Below, piece by piece: positions 49,993 to 59,160 of a DNA stretch of 64,000 bases (the stretch's first letter is position 1; every line of letters begins with the position of its first letter). The notes under the pieces were generated by a model. That model was not told where the DNA came from, made no database searches, and worked only from the letters and a program-made list of their open reading frames with translations. The position numbers and the translations under genes are program-made. Origin of the DNA: M30B80 sp965656935 (GTDB lineage: Bacteria; Pseudomonadota; Alphaproteobacteria; Rhodobacterales; Rhodobacteraceae); the NCBI GenBank assembly GCA_965656935.1, contig CBFHMG010000009.1, positions 1 to 64,000 on the forward strand. Reading direction: 5' to 3'.

Positions 49993-50502
49993 CTATTCCG
50001 CCGCGTTGCGCTTGGGCAGAACCCAATCGGGGCGGATGAAATGGCAGGTATAGCCATTCGGGATACGCTCCAGATAATCCTGATGCTCGGGCTCGGCCTC
50101 CCAGAAATCGCCCACGGGCTCCAGCTCGGTCACCACCTTGCCAGGCCAAAGGCCCGAGGCATCGACATCGGCGATTGTGTCGAGCGCAACCTCCCGCTGC
50201 TCAGGCGTCACGAAATAGATTGCCGAGCGATAGGAGGGGCCACGATCATTGCCTTGGCGGTTCGGGGTGCTTGGGTCATGGATTTGGAAGAAGAACTCCA
50301 GCAATTGGCGATAGCTGATCACCTCGGGATCGAAATTGATCTCGATCCCTTCGGCATGGCTGCCATGGTTGCGATAGGTGGCATTGGGCACATCACCGCC
50401 CGTATAGCCGACACGGGTGCTTGCCACTCCGGGCATGCGGCGGATCAATTGCTGCATCCCCCAGAAACATCCGCCCGCCAAAACAGCGCGTTCCAAGCTC
50501 AT
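49993..50502 (-). CDS. msrA: Peptide-methionine (S)-S-oxide reductase
   Basis: This 169-residue enzyme carries the catalytic GCFWGMQQ with Cys13, then GVASTRVGYTGGDVPNATYRN and the substrate-site residues HAEGIEINFDP. It reduces the S-epimer of methionine sulfoxide in proteins and free methionine. Its start overlaps the msrB stop by 4 bp on the minus strand, so the two are made from one message. A second Cys near the C-terminus (NGYTCHF) may act in recycling by thioredoxin. Confidence 0.95.
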   Translation of the reverse strand: MSLERAVLAGGCFWGMQQLIRRMPGVASTRVGYTGGDVPNATYRNHGSHAEGIEINFDPEVISYRQLLEFFFQIHDPSTPNRQGNDRGPSYRSAIYFVTPEQREVALDTIADVDASGLWPGKVVTELEPVGDFWEAEPEHQDYLERIPNGYTCHFIRPDWVLPKRNAAE

Positions 50503-50948
50503 GTTACATCCTCCACTTGTCCAAGATAAGCACCATAGCCTTCATCCTGCATATCATCACGATGAATGAAGCGTAGCGAGGCCGAATTGATGCAATAGCG
50601 CAAACCCCCCTTATCGCGCGGGCCATCGGTAAAGACATGGCCCAAATGGCTGTCACCGTGATGCGAGCGTACTTCGACACGCACCATGCCATGGCTCAGG
50701 TCCCGATGCTCGGTCACATGGGCAGGCTCAATCGGTTTGGTGAAACTGGGCCAGCCGCAGCCAGACTCGAATTTATCCGCCGAGGCAAAAAGCGGCTCGC
50801 CCGAGACGACATCCACGTAAATGCCAGGCTCCTTATGGGCGTTATATTCGCCTGTAAAGGGACGCTCGGTGCCGCTTTCCTGCGTGACGTAGAACTGCTC
50901 GGGCGTCAAGGTCGCGATAACATCGGGTGATTTCTCATATCTGGGCAT
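50499..50948 (-). CDS. msrB: Peptide-methionine (R)-S-oxide reductase
   Basis: This is a 149-residue protein from ATG 50948, preceded by GAGGAAGGAG. It has GTERPFTGEYN, FESGCGWPSFTKP with the first zinc-type region altered, HGMVRVEVRSHHGDSHLGHVF and RYCINSASLRFIH with the catalytic Cys. The usual CxxC zinc pairs appear to be absent, which marks the zinc-free class. It reduces the R-epimer of methionine sulfoxide. It overlaps msrA. The frame is open to 51071, but upstream residues are not family-like. Confidence 0.94.
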   Translation of the reverse strand: MPRYEKSPDVIATLTPEQFYVTQESGTERPFTGEYNAHKEPGIYVDVVSGEPLFASADKFESGCGWPSFTKPIEPAHVTEHRDLSHGMVRVEVRSHHGDSHLGHVFTDGPRDKGGLRYCINSASLRFIHRDDMQDEGYGAYLGQVEDVT

Positions 50949-51037
50949 TTTGGCTCCTTCCTCGGTCATGAGGGTAAGATGGAGCCGCACTAGGGTGTTT
51001 TCCAGAGCTTTCGCAGGCGCGTGCCTCAAGATACAAA

Positions 51038-51060
51038 AAAGCCCTGCAAAACAGGGCTTT
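51038..51060 (-). terminator. Terminator of the DUF882 gene
   Basis: AAAGCCCTG and CAGGGCTTT form a 9-bp stem with loop CAAAA. On the minus strand a run of T follows. It lies 29 bp beyond the stop of the DUF882 gene. Confidence 0.8.
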
Positions 51061-51089
51061 GAGGCATTCACAAAAACGGGAGAGGTGTT

Positions 51090-51650
51090 TCAGCCACCCC
51101 AAGTGCGCACGGGGCCGCAATCCATATGGACGAAATTGGAGCCTGAATAGCGCCCGACACCGCCTGCTTCGCAGGCTGCTGCGGCCCGCGCAATCTGACT
51201 GACCGACCGCGAGCCAAGCCGCAAATCCGCCGCTTCGCCCTGCATATGCAACGAGTTGCGCGCAACGCCACGGGAGTTGGAGCGCAGCATCGCATTGGTC
51301 GCGGGCGATCGGTAGCCCGAGAGCAAGGTATAAGGTTCATTGGTTTCAAGCAGGTTATGGGCGGCGGCCATCACATCGATTGTGCGGGGGTCGATCTGAT
51401 GCACTTCGTCACGGCGCCAGTCGCGCATGAAGAAATTGATCTCTTCAAGGGCAGGGCGGATGTAATCGCCATCGATCCAATAGATCATGTCGATGTTTTC
51501 GCCTGTGCGGCCGTTATACATTGCGAGTTTGCGGATATCGCCTGCGCCACGCAACAAGCCGAATGCATTGGCAGCCACGGGGGCGGCTGCAACGGTTGAT
51601 GCTGCAAAAGCGCCAAGCAAAGCGCGGCGGGAAATTACTGGTTTGGTCAT
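51090..51650 (-). CDS. DUF882 (YcbK-like) murein peptidase family protein
   Basis: This 186-residue protein begins with a twin-arginine-like signal (SRRALLGAFAASTVAAAPVA) and continues with LAMYNGRTGENIDMIYW. The M15-type zinc site appears as LSGYRSPATNAMLR, SLHMQGEAADLRL and the final NFVHMDCGPVRTWGG, which supply the His/Asp ligands. Such proteins cleave cell-wall peptides in the periplasm. It is divergent from the L,D-transpeptidase gene, and the 372 bp between them likely contain both promoters. Confidence 0.88.
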   Translation of the reverse strand: MTKPVISRRALLGAFAASTVAAAPVAANAFGLLRGAGDIRKLAMYNGRTGENIDMIYWIDGDYIRPALEEINFFMRDWRRDEVHQIDPRTIDVMAAAHNLLETNEPYTLLSGYRSPATNAMLRSNSRGVARNSLHMQGEAADLRLGSRSVSQIARAAAACEAGGVGRYSGSNFVHMDCGPVRTWGG

Positions 51651-52022
51651 TTAGTCTACTGCCCCGTCATCTGACACGTGCTGTGTTTCTCGTTTTTACT
51701 CATAAAGGCGCTGCATAGACGCCGGCACAACCTAATCCCCAGATGTGGAATTAATGACACATTATGAAATAATTCGAAAGTGTTACTTCCACTTTGAGCA
51801 ATTTGCAGCCCCAATTTAGGCAGGATTTTGCCGATTGAAGATCGATTCGATATCATCGCGTTTCGGGTCCTCGATTTGGTTCACTTAAAAAATTCGTGTA
51901 TCTGCGGTAAAAAACTCGTAGAGCCACAAGATATAGGGCAAGGATCGGGCCAACTCGGAGGCTGATGATATCTCGCTGATTTGGTTGGAAGAAAATGAAT
52001 CGTCAGGGGTGATGAGCAGAAA
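51651..52022. other. Divergent intergenic region of cell-wall genes
   Basis: No gene is seen. The 372 bp are AT-rich between 51,720 and 51,920 and must contain the promoters of the DUF882 gene (leftward) and of the L,D-transpeptidase gene (rightward). No convincing operator or RNA structure was found. Confidence 0.4.
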
Positions 52023-53645
52023 ATGAACAGATTACAGGTATATTCCGCTCTTTTTGGTGCTGGTTTGACACTTAGTTTGGGCGGCGGCCTCGCCACACCC
52101 GCTCTGGCTGAGGCTGATTTCGCGGCGGCCTTTTCGGCTGAGCGGCAGGCCATCGCCGAGATGTCGGCCCAGAATGACGCGCTGGCAAGCTTTTACCGAG
52201 ATCGTGATTTCGCGCCCCTCTGGACGGGTGAAGGCGAGGCCTTTACCGCGCGCCGCTTTGCGCTGATGGAGGCGCTCGAGCAGGCTGGCAATCACGGCCT
52301 TCCCACTGGTGAATATGATGCCAATGAATTGCGCGCAGCTTTTGGCAATGCCGCCAGCGCCTATCAGCGCGGTCAGGCCGAGGCTTTGGCGACGCGCATG
52401 TTCCTTGATTATGCCGAAGACATCAATTCGGGCATTCTCGAGCCAAGCGAATTGGCCGCCGATATCCATAAGGAACTGCCCCGCCGCCCCCATGCGGAAG
52501 TGCTGGCCGCATTCCTTGAGGCAGATAACCCGCGCGCATTCATGCGCTCCTTGCCGCCCACCCATCCTGATTATGGCCGCCTCCAGCGTGAGATGTTCAG
52601 CCTTGAAGAAGTGATCCGTGGCGACGGCTGGGGGGCAACCATTTCGGCCTCACGTCTTGAACCGGGCGATACGGGGGATGCTTTAATTGCACTTCGTAAC
52701 CGATTGATCTCAATGGGGTATCTCCAGCGCTCTGCGGCCGCATCTTATGATGCCAGCATTCAGGAAGCTGTGCAGTCTTTCCAGACGGATCATGGCCTGA
52801 CACCTGATGGTATCGCGGGCGAGGCCACTATCGCCGAGATCAACATCGCACCAGAAGAACGGCTTGAGCAGGTCATCTTGTCGATGGAACGCCAGCGCTG
52901 GATGAATCTGGATCGTGGCGAACGCCATATTCTGGTGAATATCCCCGATTTCCACGCTTGGGTGGTGGACAACGAGGTGCCCACATTCGAGACCCGCGTC
53001 GTGGTGGGCCATCGTGACAGCGACCGCCACACGCCAGAGTTCTCGGATGTGATGGAGCATATGGTCATCAACCCAAGCTGGTACGTGCCGCGCTCGATCA
53101 CGGTTGGGGAATATCTGCCGCAAATGCAGGCCAATCCCGCAGCGGTCGGGCATCTTCAATTGCTGCGTGGGGGCCGTGTTGTCAGCCGCGATGGCATTGA
53201 TTTCAGCCAATATACCACCCGCAACTTCCCCTTTGACTTGCGCCAGCCTCCCTCGCAGCGCAATGCGCTTGGTCTGGTGAAATTCATGTTCCCGAACCAG
53301 TGGAATATCTATCTTCATGATACACCTGCCCGCGATCTTTTCTCGCGTGAGGTGCGGGCCTATTCGCATGGCTGCGTGCGGGTGCATCGCCCCGAGGAGC
53401 TGGCCTATCACCTTCTGGCGCCCCAGCAGGACGACCCCGAGGGCTATTACCAGCGCATCCTGCGCTCGGGCAACGAGACGACCGTTCCGCTTGAAACGAA
53501 CATCCCTGTGCATCTGGTCTATTGGACAGCCTTCGTCACGCCAGACGGGCGGGCGAATTACCGCCGCGACGTCTATGGCCGAAATGCGCTTTTATGGCGG
53601 GCCATGGAAGATGCAGGGGTTTCCGTCCGTGCGGTCTCAAGTTAA
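52023..53645 (+). CDS. L,D-transpeptidase (YcbB type) with peptidoglycan-binding domain
   Basis: This 540-residue protein has an N-terminal signal sequence ending in TPALAEA, an N-terminal domain with DFAPLWTGEGEAFTARRFAL, a peptidoglycan-binding domain (SIQEAVQSFQTDHGLTPDGI, residues 235-265) and a YkuD catalytic domain. The catalytic segment is AYSHGCVRVHRPEEL near residue 455, with Cys as nucleophile. It forms 3-3 cross-links in periplasmic murein. It is a single gene and lies 39 bp upstream of lpxD. Confidence 0.94.
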   Translation: MNRLQVYSALFGAGLTLSLGGGLATPALAEADFAAAFSAERQAIAEMSAQNDALASFYRDRDFAPLWTGEGEAFTARRFALMEALEQAGNHGLPTGEYDANELRAAFGNAASAYQRGQAEALATRMFLDYAEDINSGILEPSELAADIHKELPRRPHAEVLAAFLEADNPRAFMRSLPPTHPDYGRLQREMFSLEEVIRGDGWGATISASRLEPGDTGDALIALRNRLISMGYLQRSAAASYDASIQEAVQSFQTDHGLTPDGIAGEATIAEINIAPEERLEQVILSMERQRWMNLDRGERHILVNIPDFHAWVVDNEVPTFETRVVVGHRDSDRHTPEFSDVMEHMVINPSWYVPRSITVGEYLPQMQANPAAVGHLQLLRGGRVVSRDGIDFSQYTTRNFPFDLRQPPSQRNALGLVKFMFPNQWNIYLHDTPARDLFSREVRAYSHGCVRVHRPEELAYHLLAPQQDDPEGYYQRILRSGNETTVPLETNIPVHLVYWTAFVTPDGRANYRRDVYGRNALLWRAMEDAGVSVRAVSS

Positions 53646-53684
53646 ACCCTAAGCCGCAACCATAGCAGCGGCAAAGGCTTGAAC

Positions 53685-54773
53685 ATGGGCCATAGAATTA
53701 GCGATATCGCATCGGCACTCGGGGCCGAAGCCGTCGGTGATATTTCCATCGAAGTGGACGGCGCGGCCGAGCCTGCATCGGCAGGGCCGCAACATCTGGC
53801 CTTGGCGATGTCGCCGAAATTCGCCGAAGGGCTGGCGGCAGGGCATGCGCGGGTTGCGATGCTTGCTGATGGCATGGATTGGCAGGCGCTCGGTCTTGAG
53901 GGCGCGATCATTGTCAAACGCCCGCGCTTTGCGATGTCGGGCCTGACGCAGGCCTTGGATGCAGGGCCCATCATCCATGACGGTATTCACCCAACAGCCG
54001 TGATCGAGGCAGGAGTCCAGATCGGCGAAGGGGCCGCGATCGGGCCGTTTGTTGTGATCGGGCAGGGCGTGCGCATCGGGGAAAATGCGCGGATCGCCTC
54101 GCATAGCAGCATCGCGGAAGGGGCTGAGATTGGCGAAGATGCCTTGATCCTGTCAGGTGTGCGCATCGGTGCACGGGTGCGGATCGGGGATCGTGTGATC
54201 ATCCAGCCTGGTGCTGTGATTGGCGGCGACGGGTTTTCCTTTGTCACGCCCGAGAAAAGTCAGGTCGAGGCCGCGCGCGAAAGCCTTGGCAGGGAAGATG
54301 CCGCTGTCGCCCCGCAAAGCTGGACGCGTATCCATTCGCTCGGCACTGTGGTGATCGGCGATGATGTGGAGATCGGCGCCAATGCCGCGATTGACCGTGG
54401 CACTGTGGCGAATACCGAAATCGGCTCGGGCACCAAAATCGATAATCTTGTGCATATTGGCCATAATTGCCGCATCGGACGGGATTGTCTGCTTTGTGGG
54501 CAGGTCGGTTTTGCGGGCTCGGCCCTGCTGGGGGATCGTGTGGTTCTGGGCGGGCAATGCGGTGTCTCGGATAATATCGAGATCGGATCTGATGTTGTGG
54601 CAGCTGGGGCCACCAAGATATATTCCAATCTTGGACCTGGCCGTATGGTCATGGGCAGCCCCGCTGTCAAAATAGAGACACATATCGAGATGTATAAGGC
54701 GCTCAGACGGCTTCCGCGTTTGGCCAAAACAGTAGCAGCCTTGCAAAAAGCCGTTTCGAAATCAGATGAGTGA
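53685..54773 (+). CDS. lpxD: UDP-3-O-acylglucosamine N-acyltransferase
   Basis: This is a 362-residue protein starting at ATG 53685. An N-terminal uridine-binding domain precedes a left-handed beta helix of hexapeptide repeats (for example IGEGAAIGPFVVIGQGVRIG and IGDDVEIGANAAIDRG). The catalytic His is in NLVHIGHNCRIGRDC, and GGQCGVSDNIEIGSDV follows. It adds the second fatty acid to UDP-glucosamine in lipid A synthesis in the cytosol. It precedes an acyl-carrier-protein gene by 41 bp. Confidence 0.95.
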   Translation: MGHRISDIASALGAEAVGDISIEVDGAAEPASAGPQHLALAMSPKFAEGLAAGHARVAMLADGMDWQALGLEGAIIVKRPRFAMSGLTQALDAGPIIHDGIHPTAVIEAGVQIGEGAAIGPFVVIGQGVRIGENARIASHSSIAEGAEIGEDALILSGVRIGARVRIGDRVIIQPGAVIGGDGFSFVTPEKSQVEAARESLGREDAAVAPQSWTRIHSLGTVVIGDDVEIGANAAIDRGTVANTEIGSGTKIDNLVHIGHNCRIGRDCLLCGQVGFAGSALLGDRVVLGGQCGVSDNIEIGSDVVAAGATKIYSNLGPGRMVMGSPAVKIETHIEMYKALRRLPRLAKTVAALQKAVSKSDE

Positions 54774-54814
54774 TCTTATCTGAGTTATAAGGGAAATGAC
54801 CGGAGAAGAGCGTC

Positions 54815-55081
54815 ATGACGGAGAGCGTCGCAGACAGGATTATCGCCATTATCGCCGAGCAGGCAGTGCTTGACCCAGAACATGTGAAAATGGAGTCGAG
54901 CTTGGAAGATCTGGGGATCGACTCGCTCGGCCTCGTGGAATCGATCTTCGCTATCGAGGAAGCCTTTGATATCTCGGTGCCTTTCAACGCCAATGAGCCT
55001 GAGGCCAGCGAATTCGATATCTCTTCGGTGGCCTCCATCGTGGCGGCCGTGCAAGGGCTGGTGGCTGAGCAAACCGCATGA
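54815..55081 (+). CDS. Acyl carrier protein (possibly AcpXL-like)
   Basis: This 88-residue acidic four-helix protein has the phosphopantetheine attachment serine in LGIDSLGLVESIF at about residue 36. It is a second, specialised ACP rather than the housekeeping AcpP, judging by its place after lpxD and before a ketoacyl-ACP synthase, and by its divergent sequence. It may carry the long acyl chain for lipid A, like AcpXL of rhizobia; this is inference. Its stop overlaps the next gene by 4 bp. Confidence 0.85.
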   Translation: MTESVADRIIAIIAEQAVLDPEHVKMESSLEDLGIDSLGLVESIFAIEEAFDISVPFNANEPEASEFDISSVASIVAAVQGLVAEQTA

Positions 55082-56289
55082 AACGCGTCGTTATTACGGG
55101 GCAGGGCACGATCAATGCGCTTGGCCATGATGTGCCCTCTACCCTGCGCGCGATGCGCGAGGGGGCCTGTGGGATCACCCAATTGGAACTGCGCGATGTC
55201 GAGCGGCTGACCGTTCGGATCGGCGCGCAGGTCAAGGGTTATGACCCTGACGCCTTGTTCAACCGCCAGCAAATCGCCCTCTATGACCGCTTCACCCAAT
55301 TCACCCTGATTGCGGCGCGCCAAGCCATGCAGAGCGCGGGGCTAGGTGCAGTCAGCGAAGGCTCGGCCCGTGCGGGTGTGGTGCTTGGCACTGCGGGCGG
55401 CGGCGTGAATACCTGGGATGAGAATTACCGCTCGGTCTATGAAGAGGGGAAGAACCGCGTCCATCCTTTCGTGGTGCCCAAGCTGATGAACAATGCAGCC
55501 GCAAGCCATGTGGCGATTGAATATAACCTACAGGGCCCCGGATTTTCCGTGGCAACGGCCTGTGCCTCTTCAAACCATGCGATGGGATTGGCGTTCCAGC
55601 TGATCCGAGGCGGGGGCTGTGATGTGATGGTCACGGGCGGCTCGGAGGCGATGCTGTCTTTTGGCGGGGTGAAGGCGTGGGAAGGCCTGCGGGTCATGTC
55701 CAAGGATGCCTGCCGCCCCTTCAGCGCCAATCGCAATGGCATGGTGCAGGGCGAGGGGGCTGCGGTTTTCGTCTTTGAGGAATATGAGCATGCCCGTGCG
55801 CGCGGGGCCGATATTCTGGCCGAAGTCGTGGGCTTTGCGATGACCTCTGATGCCAGTGATATCGTGATGCCCTCGAAACAGGGGGCGGGGCGTGCTATTT
55901 CAGGTGCACTTGAGGATGCGAGGCTAAACCCTTCGGATATTGGCTATATCAATGCGCATGGCACGGGCACCGTGGCCAATGACAAAGTTGAAAGCGGCGC
56001 GGTGGCGGATGTATTTGGCCATCATGCCAATGATCTGATGATGTCCTCGACCAAATCCATGCATGGCCATCTGATCGGCGGCACAGGCGCGGTGGAGCTT
56101 CTGGCCTGTATCATGGCGCTTAAGGACGGGGTGATTGCCCCCACCATCGGCTACCAGGAGCCTGATCCGGAATGTGCTTTGGATGTGGTGCCCAATGAAG
56201 CGCGCGAGGCCAAGGTCACGGCCTGTCTGACCAATGCATTTGCCTTTGGCGGCTTCAACGCGGTTCTGGCCCTGCGCAAAGCGCCTTGA
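55078..56289 (+). CDS. Beta-ketoacyl-ACP synthase (FabF-like)
   Basis: This 403-residue condensing enzyme starts within the ACP gene's stop. Visible features are the nucleophile Cys in VATACASSNHAMGLAF at about residue 161, His in INAHGTGTVANDK, and Lys/His in SSTKSMHGHLIGGTGAVE. It extends an acyl chain on the ACP encoded just before it. Together with lpxD the set suggests production of a special lipid A or other long acyl chain. It is less like the housekeeping FabF and is not next to fabD or fabG. Confidence 0.92.
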   Translation: MKRVVITGQGTINALGHDVPSTLRAMREGACGITQLELRDVERLTVRIGAQVKGYDPDALFNRQQIALYDRFTQFTLIAARQAMQSAGLGAVSEGSARAGVVLGTAGGGVNTWDENYRSVYEEGKNRVHPFVVPKLMNNAAASHVAIEYNLQGPGFSVATACASSNHAMGLAFQLIRGGGCDVMVTGGSEAMLSFGGVKAWEGLRVMSKDACRPFSANRNGMVQGEGAAVFVFEEYEHARARGADILAEVVGFAMTSDASDIVMPSKQGAGRAISGALEDARLNPSDIGYINAHGTGTVANDKVESGAVADVFGHHANDLMMSSTKSMHGHLIGGTGAVELLACIMALKDGVIAPTIGYQEPDPECALDVVPNEAREAKVTACLTNAFAFGGFNAVLALRKAP

Positions 56290-56309
56290 ACCAGCCCCTG
56301 TTGTAACAC

Positions 56310-56334
56310 GCGGCCCCTATATTAAAGGGGCCGC
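56310..56334. terminator. Bidirectional hairpin between ketoacyl synthase and IalB genes
   Basis: GCGGCCCCT and AGGGGCCGC form a 9-bp stem with a seven-base AT loop between two convergent genes. No T-tract follows, so it may be a weak terminator on both strands. Confidence 0.5.
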
Positions 56335-56346
56335 CGTTGACTTCGC

Positions 56347-56949
56347 TTATTGTGCGGCCGCAGGGCTGCGCGCCTCAAGCGCTGCGAAACCCGCTGTGAA
56401 GCCCGACAAGGAGGCCTCAAGCACAACCTCTTGGTCGGGGGCGGGCAAAGGCACGATGGTTACATTCGCAACACCACCATTGCGGAAGGCGGAAAGATCA
56501 TCCTCGGTCAGGCCAATGCGCACGAAACACCCGATCTGCTGGCAAAAGCCGAAAGGAAAGCGGGTTTGATCGCTTTCATCAATCGCCAGTCGCAAGCCCG
56601 GGGTCAGCAGAGTGTCGAGCGGGGTAATGATCGTGGCGCCCGCCACAACAGGATCATCATCTGCCACATCAAAGACGTTGAATTCGGCCACGGCATTACC
56701 GTCGGCATCGGTGAGAAGCTGATAGAGTTGGCATGGCTCGAACTCGCCTTCTTCCACTGTGATGCAGCGGATTTCCCAATCCCCATGGGTTTCGGCCACA
56801 TAGGTCGAGCCAAGCGCAGGCTCCACGGGTTCGCCCAAGGGCAGTGTCTCAGACGCAGTCGGGGTGTCCTCGGACGCCTCTTGTGCGAGTGCAGGAAGCG
56901 CGAGGCATCCAAGAAGAAGTGCTGGAAATAGGCGCAATGCAAAATTCAT
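56347..56949 (-). CDS. Invasion-associated locus B (IalB) family protein
   Basis: This 200-residue exported protein has a signal (LFPALLLGCLALPALAQEAS) and the IalB pattern TYVAETHGDWEIRCITV, then CQLYQLLTDADGNAVAEF and GFCQQIGCFVRIGLTE with a pair of conserved Cys. The acidic N-terminal spacer is typical. The family's function is unknown outside Bartonella; it is periplasmic or outer-membrane-associated. It is convergent with the ketoacyl synthase gene. Confidence 0.88.
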   Translation of the reverse strand: MNFALRLFPALLLGCLALPALAQEASEDTPTASETLPLGEPVEPALGSTYVAETHGDWEIRCITVEEGEFEPCQLYQLLTDADGNAVAEFNVFDVADDDPVVAGATIITPLDTLLTPGLRLAIDESDQTRFPFGFCQQIGCFVRIGLTEDDLSAFRNGGVANVTIVPLPAPDQEVVLEASLSGFTAGFAALEARSPAAAQ

Positions 56950-57265
56950 CTGTCGCGGTCCTTGCCTTTGATCAAATTATCTTTGCCCGTGGCTAGCATG
57001 GTGCAGGAGCCATGTCAGGGCAAAAAGCACGGCCATTAATAACAGCTCTGTGTGGATGGGCCAAGTTTCGCCGATTTATTCAAGGCTTGGGGAAGGGGGC
57101 GCGAGAGCGGTGCTCCAGAAACAGAAAAGGGCCCGAAATTCGAGACCCTTTCCGCAGTTTTTTAACTCCCCGTCGGACTGGCCGACTTTATGAACCGAAC
57201 GCTATGATAGGTTAACGTATTGGTCAACAGGGGAATTCATCTCTCTGATCACATTTTTTGATGTC
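56950..57265. other. Intergenic region before the small-RNA candidate
   Basis: No supported gene. A weak plus-strand hairpin with stem AAAGGG/CCCTTT around 57136-57161, followed by GTTTTTT, could end a short unknown transcript. A 67-codon frame here (57012-57215) lacks a ribosome site and any family likeness. Confidence 0.4.
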
Positions 57266-57296
57266 AAAAAAACCGCGCCCTTTTGAAGGGGCGCGG
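57266..57296 (-). terminator. Intrinsic terminator of the small-RNA candidate
   Basis: The stem CCGCGCCC (57273-57280) and GGGCGCGG (57289-57296) is followed on the minus strand by a run of seven T (57272-57266). No annotated gene feeds into it from the right on this strand. Confidence 0.75.
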
Positions 57297-57400
57297 CCAG
57301 TCAACAGGGAGGAAGTCCATGCCGCCCCGAGGGAAACAGGGGGCATGTGCAAACCACGCTAGCGTAAAGTGGTTAAGAATGTATGTTGGCACGAAGTCAG
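57266..57400 (-). ncRNA. Candidate small RNA
   Basis: On the minus strand a strong intrinsic terminator (stem CCGCGCCC/GGGCGCGG followed by seven T, 57266-57296) ends a stretch with no coding frame. Upstream of it lies CTTCCTCCCTGTTGAC (57300-57315), a C-rich sequence complementary to ribosome-binding sites, and a second hairpin (57318-57347, arms CATGCC/GGCATG). This is the architecture of a trans-acting small RNA. The 5' end is guessed. It is divergent from the HerA-like gene. Confidence 0.5.
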
Positions 57401-57424
57401 GATTGTTGCGGGGGCATAACACCT

Positions 57425-58996
57425 ATGAGTGAGAGCATTTTTATTGGCGGCGGCGGCACGGATTACGCCGAGCCACAATCACTTTTGATGAAATACGCAA
57501 ACCGTCACGGGTTGATTGCGGGGGCAACGGGCACGGGTAAAACGGTTACCCTGCAAATCCTTGCTGAAAGTTTCTCGGCAGCGGGCGTTCCTGTGTTTCT
57601 CTCGGATGTGAAGGGTGATTTGTCGGGGCTGGCGGCCTCGGGCACGGCCGATTTCAAGCTGCATGAGGCCTTTACCAGCCGTGCGCAGAAAATCGGGTTT
57701 GAGGACTATGCCTATCGCGCCTTTCCCGTCACATTCTGGGATCTTTACGGCCAGCAGGGCCATCCCGTGCGCACCACGGTCTCGGAAATGGGGCCTTTGC
57801 TGATCTCGCGGATGCTGGAGCTGTCCGAGGCGCAGGAGGGAATTCTGAACATCGCCTTCCGCGTCTCGGATGAGGAAGGCTTGGCGCTTCTGGATTTGAA
57901 GGATTTGCAATCGCTTCTGGTTTGGGTGGGCGAGAATCGCGACACTCTTGGCCTGCGCTATGGCAATATCGCAACCTCTTCGATTGGTGCGATCCAGCGA
58001 CGTCTGCTGGTTCTGGAAGAGCAGGGCGGCGAGAACCTCTTTGGCGAGCCTGCCCTTGATCTGGCCGATATCATGCTGACCGACCCTGAAGGCTTCGGGC
58101 GGATCAATATTCTGGCGGCTGATAAATTGATGAATTCGCCACGTCTTTACGCGACCTTCTTGCTTTGGCTGCTTTCCGAGCTGTTCGAGACCCTGCCCGA
58201 AGTCGGCGACCCCGATAAGCCCAAGCTGGTCTTCTTCTTTGACGAGGCGCATCTGTTGTTTGATGACGCGCCCAAAGCGCTGGTCAATAAGGTCGAGCAG
58301 GTGGCGCGTTTGATCCGCTCGAAAGGGGTTGGGGTCTATTTCATCACCCAGAACCCCGCCGATGTGCCCGAGGATATTCTGGGCCAACTTGGCAATCGTG
58401 TGCAGCATGCGCTGCGCGCCTTTACGGCCAAGGATCAGCGCGAATTGCGCCAAGCGGCGGAAAATTACCGCGCGAACCCTGATTTCGACACTGAAGACGC
58501 GATCCGCGAAGTGGGTGTCGGTGAAGCCGTGACATCCATGCTGGAGAGAAAAGGTATTCCGGGCGTGGTGCAGCGCACATTGATCCGCCCGCCATCCTCG
58601 CAATTGGGCCCGCTGGCCCCTGCGACCCGTGCCGCCCTAATGGGCATGTCGCCCTTGGCGGGGAAATATGAGGCCAAGATCGACCGCGAAAGCGCGTTTG
58701 AGATTTTGACTAGCCGCGCGCAGGAGGCCGCGCGCGAGGCCGAGGAAGCCGAGCGTCTGGAAGAACAGGCCAAAGCCGATGCGGCGCGCGCCAAGCAAGA
58801 GGAGCGCGAGTTCAATTCTGGCCGGCGGTATAGTGGCGGCTCCTCCTCCGGATCATCGCGATCCAGCCGGTCGCGCTCCTCGCGATCAGATTCGGTTGGA
58901 ACGGCTTTTGCCAAGAGTTTCGCGCGCCAATTGGGCACCCGCTCGGGGCAGGCCTTGGTGCGGGGCGTTTTGGGCAGTTTGTTCCGCGGCAGATAA
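57425..58996 (+). CDS. HerA-like / DUF853 ATPase
   Basis: This is a 523-residue protein from ATG 57425; a TTG at 57383 is an unlikely alternative. Walker A is GATGTGKTVTLQ near residue 38, Walker B LVFFFDEAHLLF near residue 270, and an arginine-finger-type segment RSKGVGVYFITQNPADVPED follows. The C-terminal part is coiled-coil (AEEAERLEEQAKADAARAKQ) and then Ser/Arg-rich. This domain set is the DUF853 helicase-like group related to HerA/FtsK translocases. Its cellular role is not established. It is a single gene. Confidence 0.9.
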   Translation: MSESIFIGGGGTDYAEPQSLLMKYANRHGLIAGATGTGKTVTLQILAESFSAAGVPVFLSDVKGDLSGLAASGTADFKLHEAFTSRAQKIGFEDYAYRAFPVTFWDLYGQQGHPVRTTVSEMGPLLISRMLELSEAQEGILNIAFRVSDEEGLALLDLKDLQSLLVWVGENRDTLGLRYGNIATSSIGAIQRRLLVLEEQGGENLFGEPALDLADIMLTDPEGFGRINILAADKLMNSPRLYATFLLWLLSELFETLPEVGDPDKPKLVFFFDEAHLLFDDAPKALVNKVEQVARLIRSKGVGVYFITQNPADVPEDILGQLGNRVQHALRAFTAKDQRELRQAAENYRANPDFDTEDAIREVGVGEAVTSMLERKGIPGVVQRTLIRPPSSQLGPLAPATRAALMGMSPLAGKYEAKIDRESAFEILTSRAQEAAREAEEAERLEEQAKADAARAKQEEREFNSGRRYSGGSSSGSSRSSRSRSSRSDSVGTAFAKSFARQLGTRSGQALVRGVLGSLFRGR

Positions 58997-59160
58997 GGGA
59001 TGGGGGGCAGCGGGGCTTTGCCCCCGCCGCCCAAGGGCGGCTCCCCCAAAGTATTTGCCAAGCAAAGAGGCGTGCATAACAGGCTTGTGAGCGGGCCTGC
59101 GGCCTTGCGTCCCTGTTTCCTCTATTGGAAACTTTCTCAAGCAGGCCTAAGGTTTGCCCC

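Noticed and set aside
57012..57215. 67-codon open frame in the gap before the small-RNA candidate
   Set aside because: No ribosome site and no protein-like composition.
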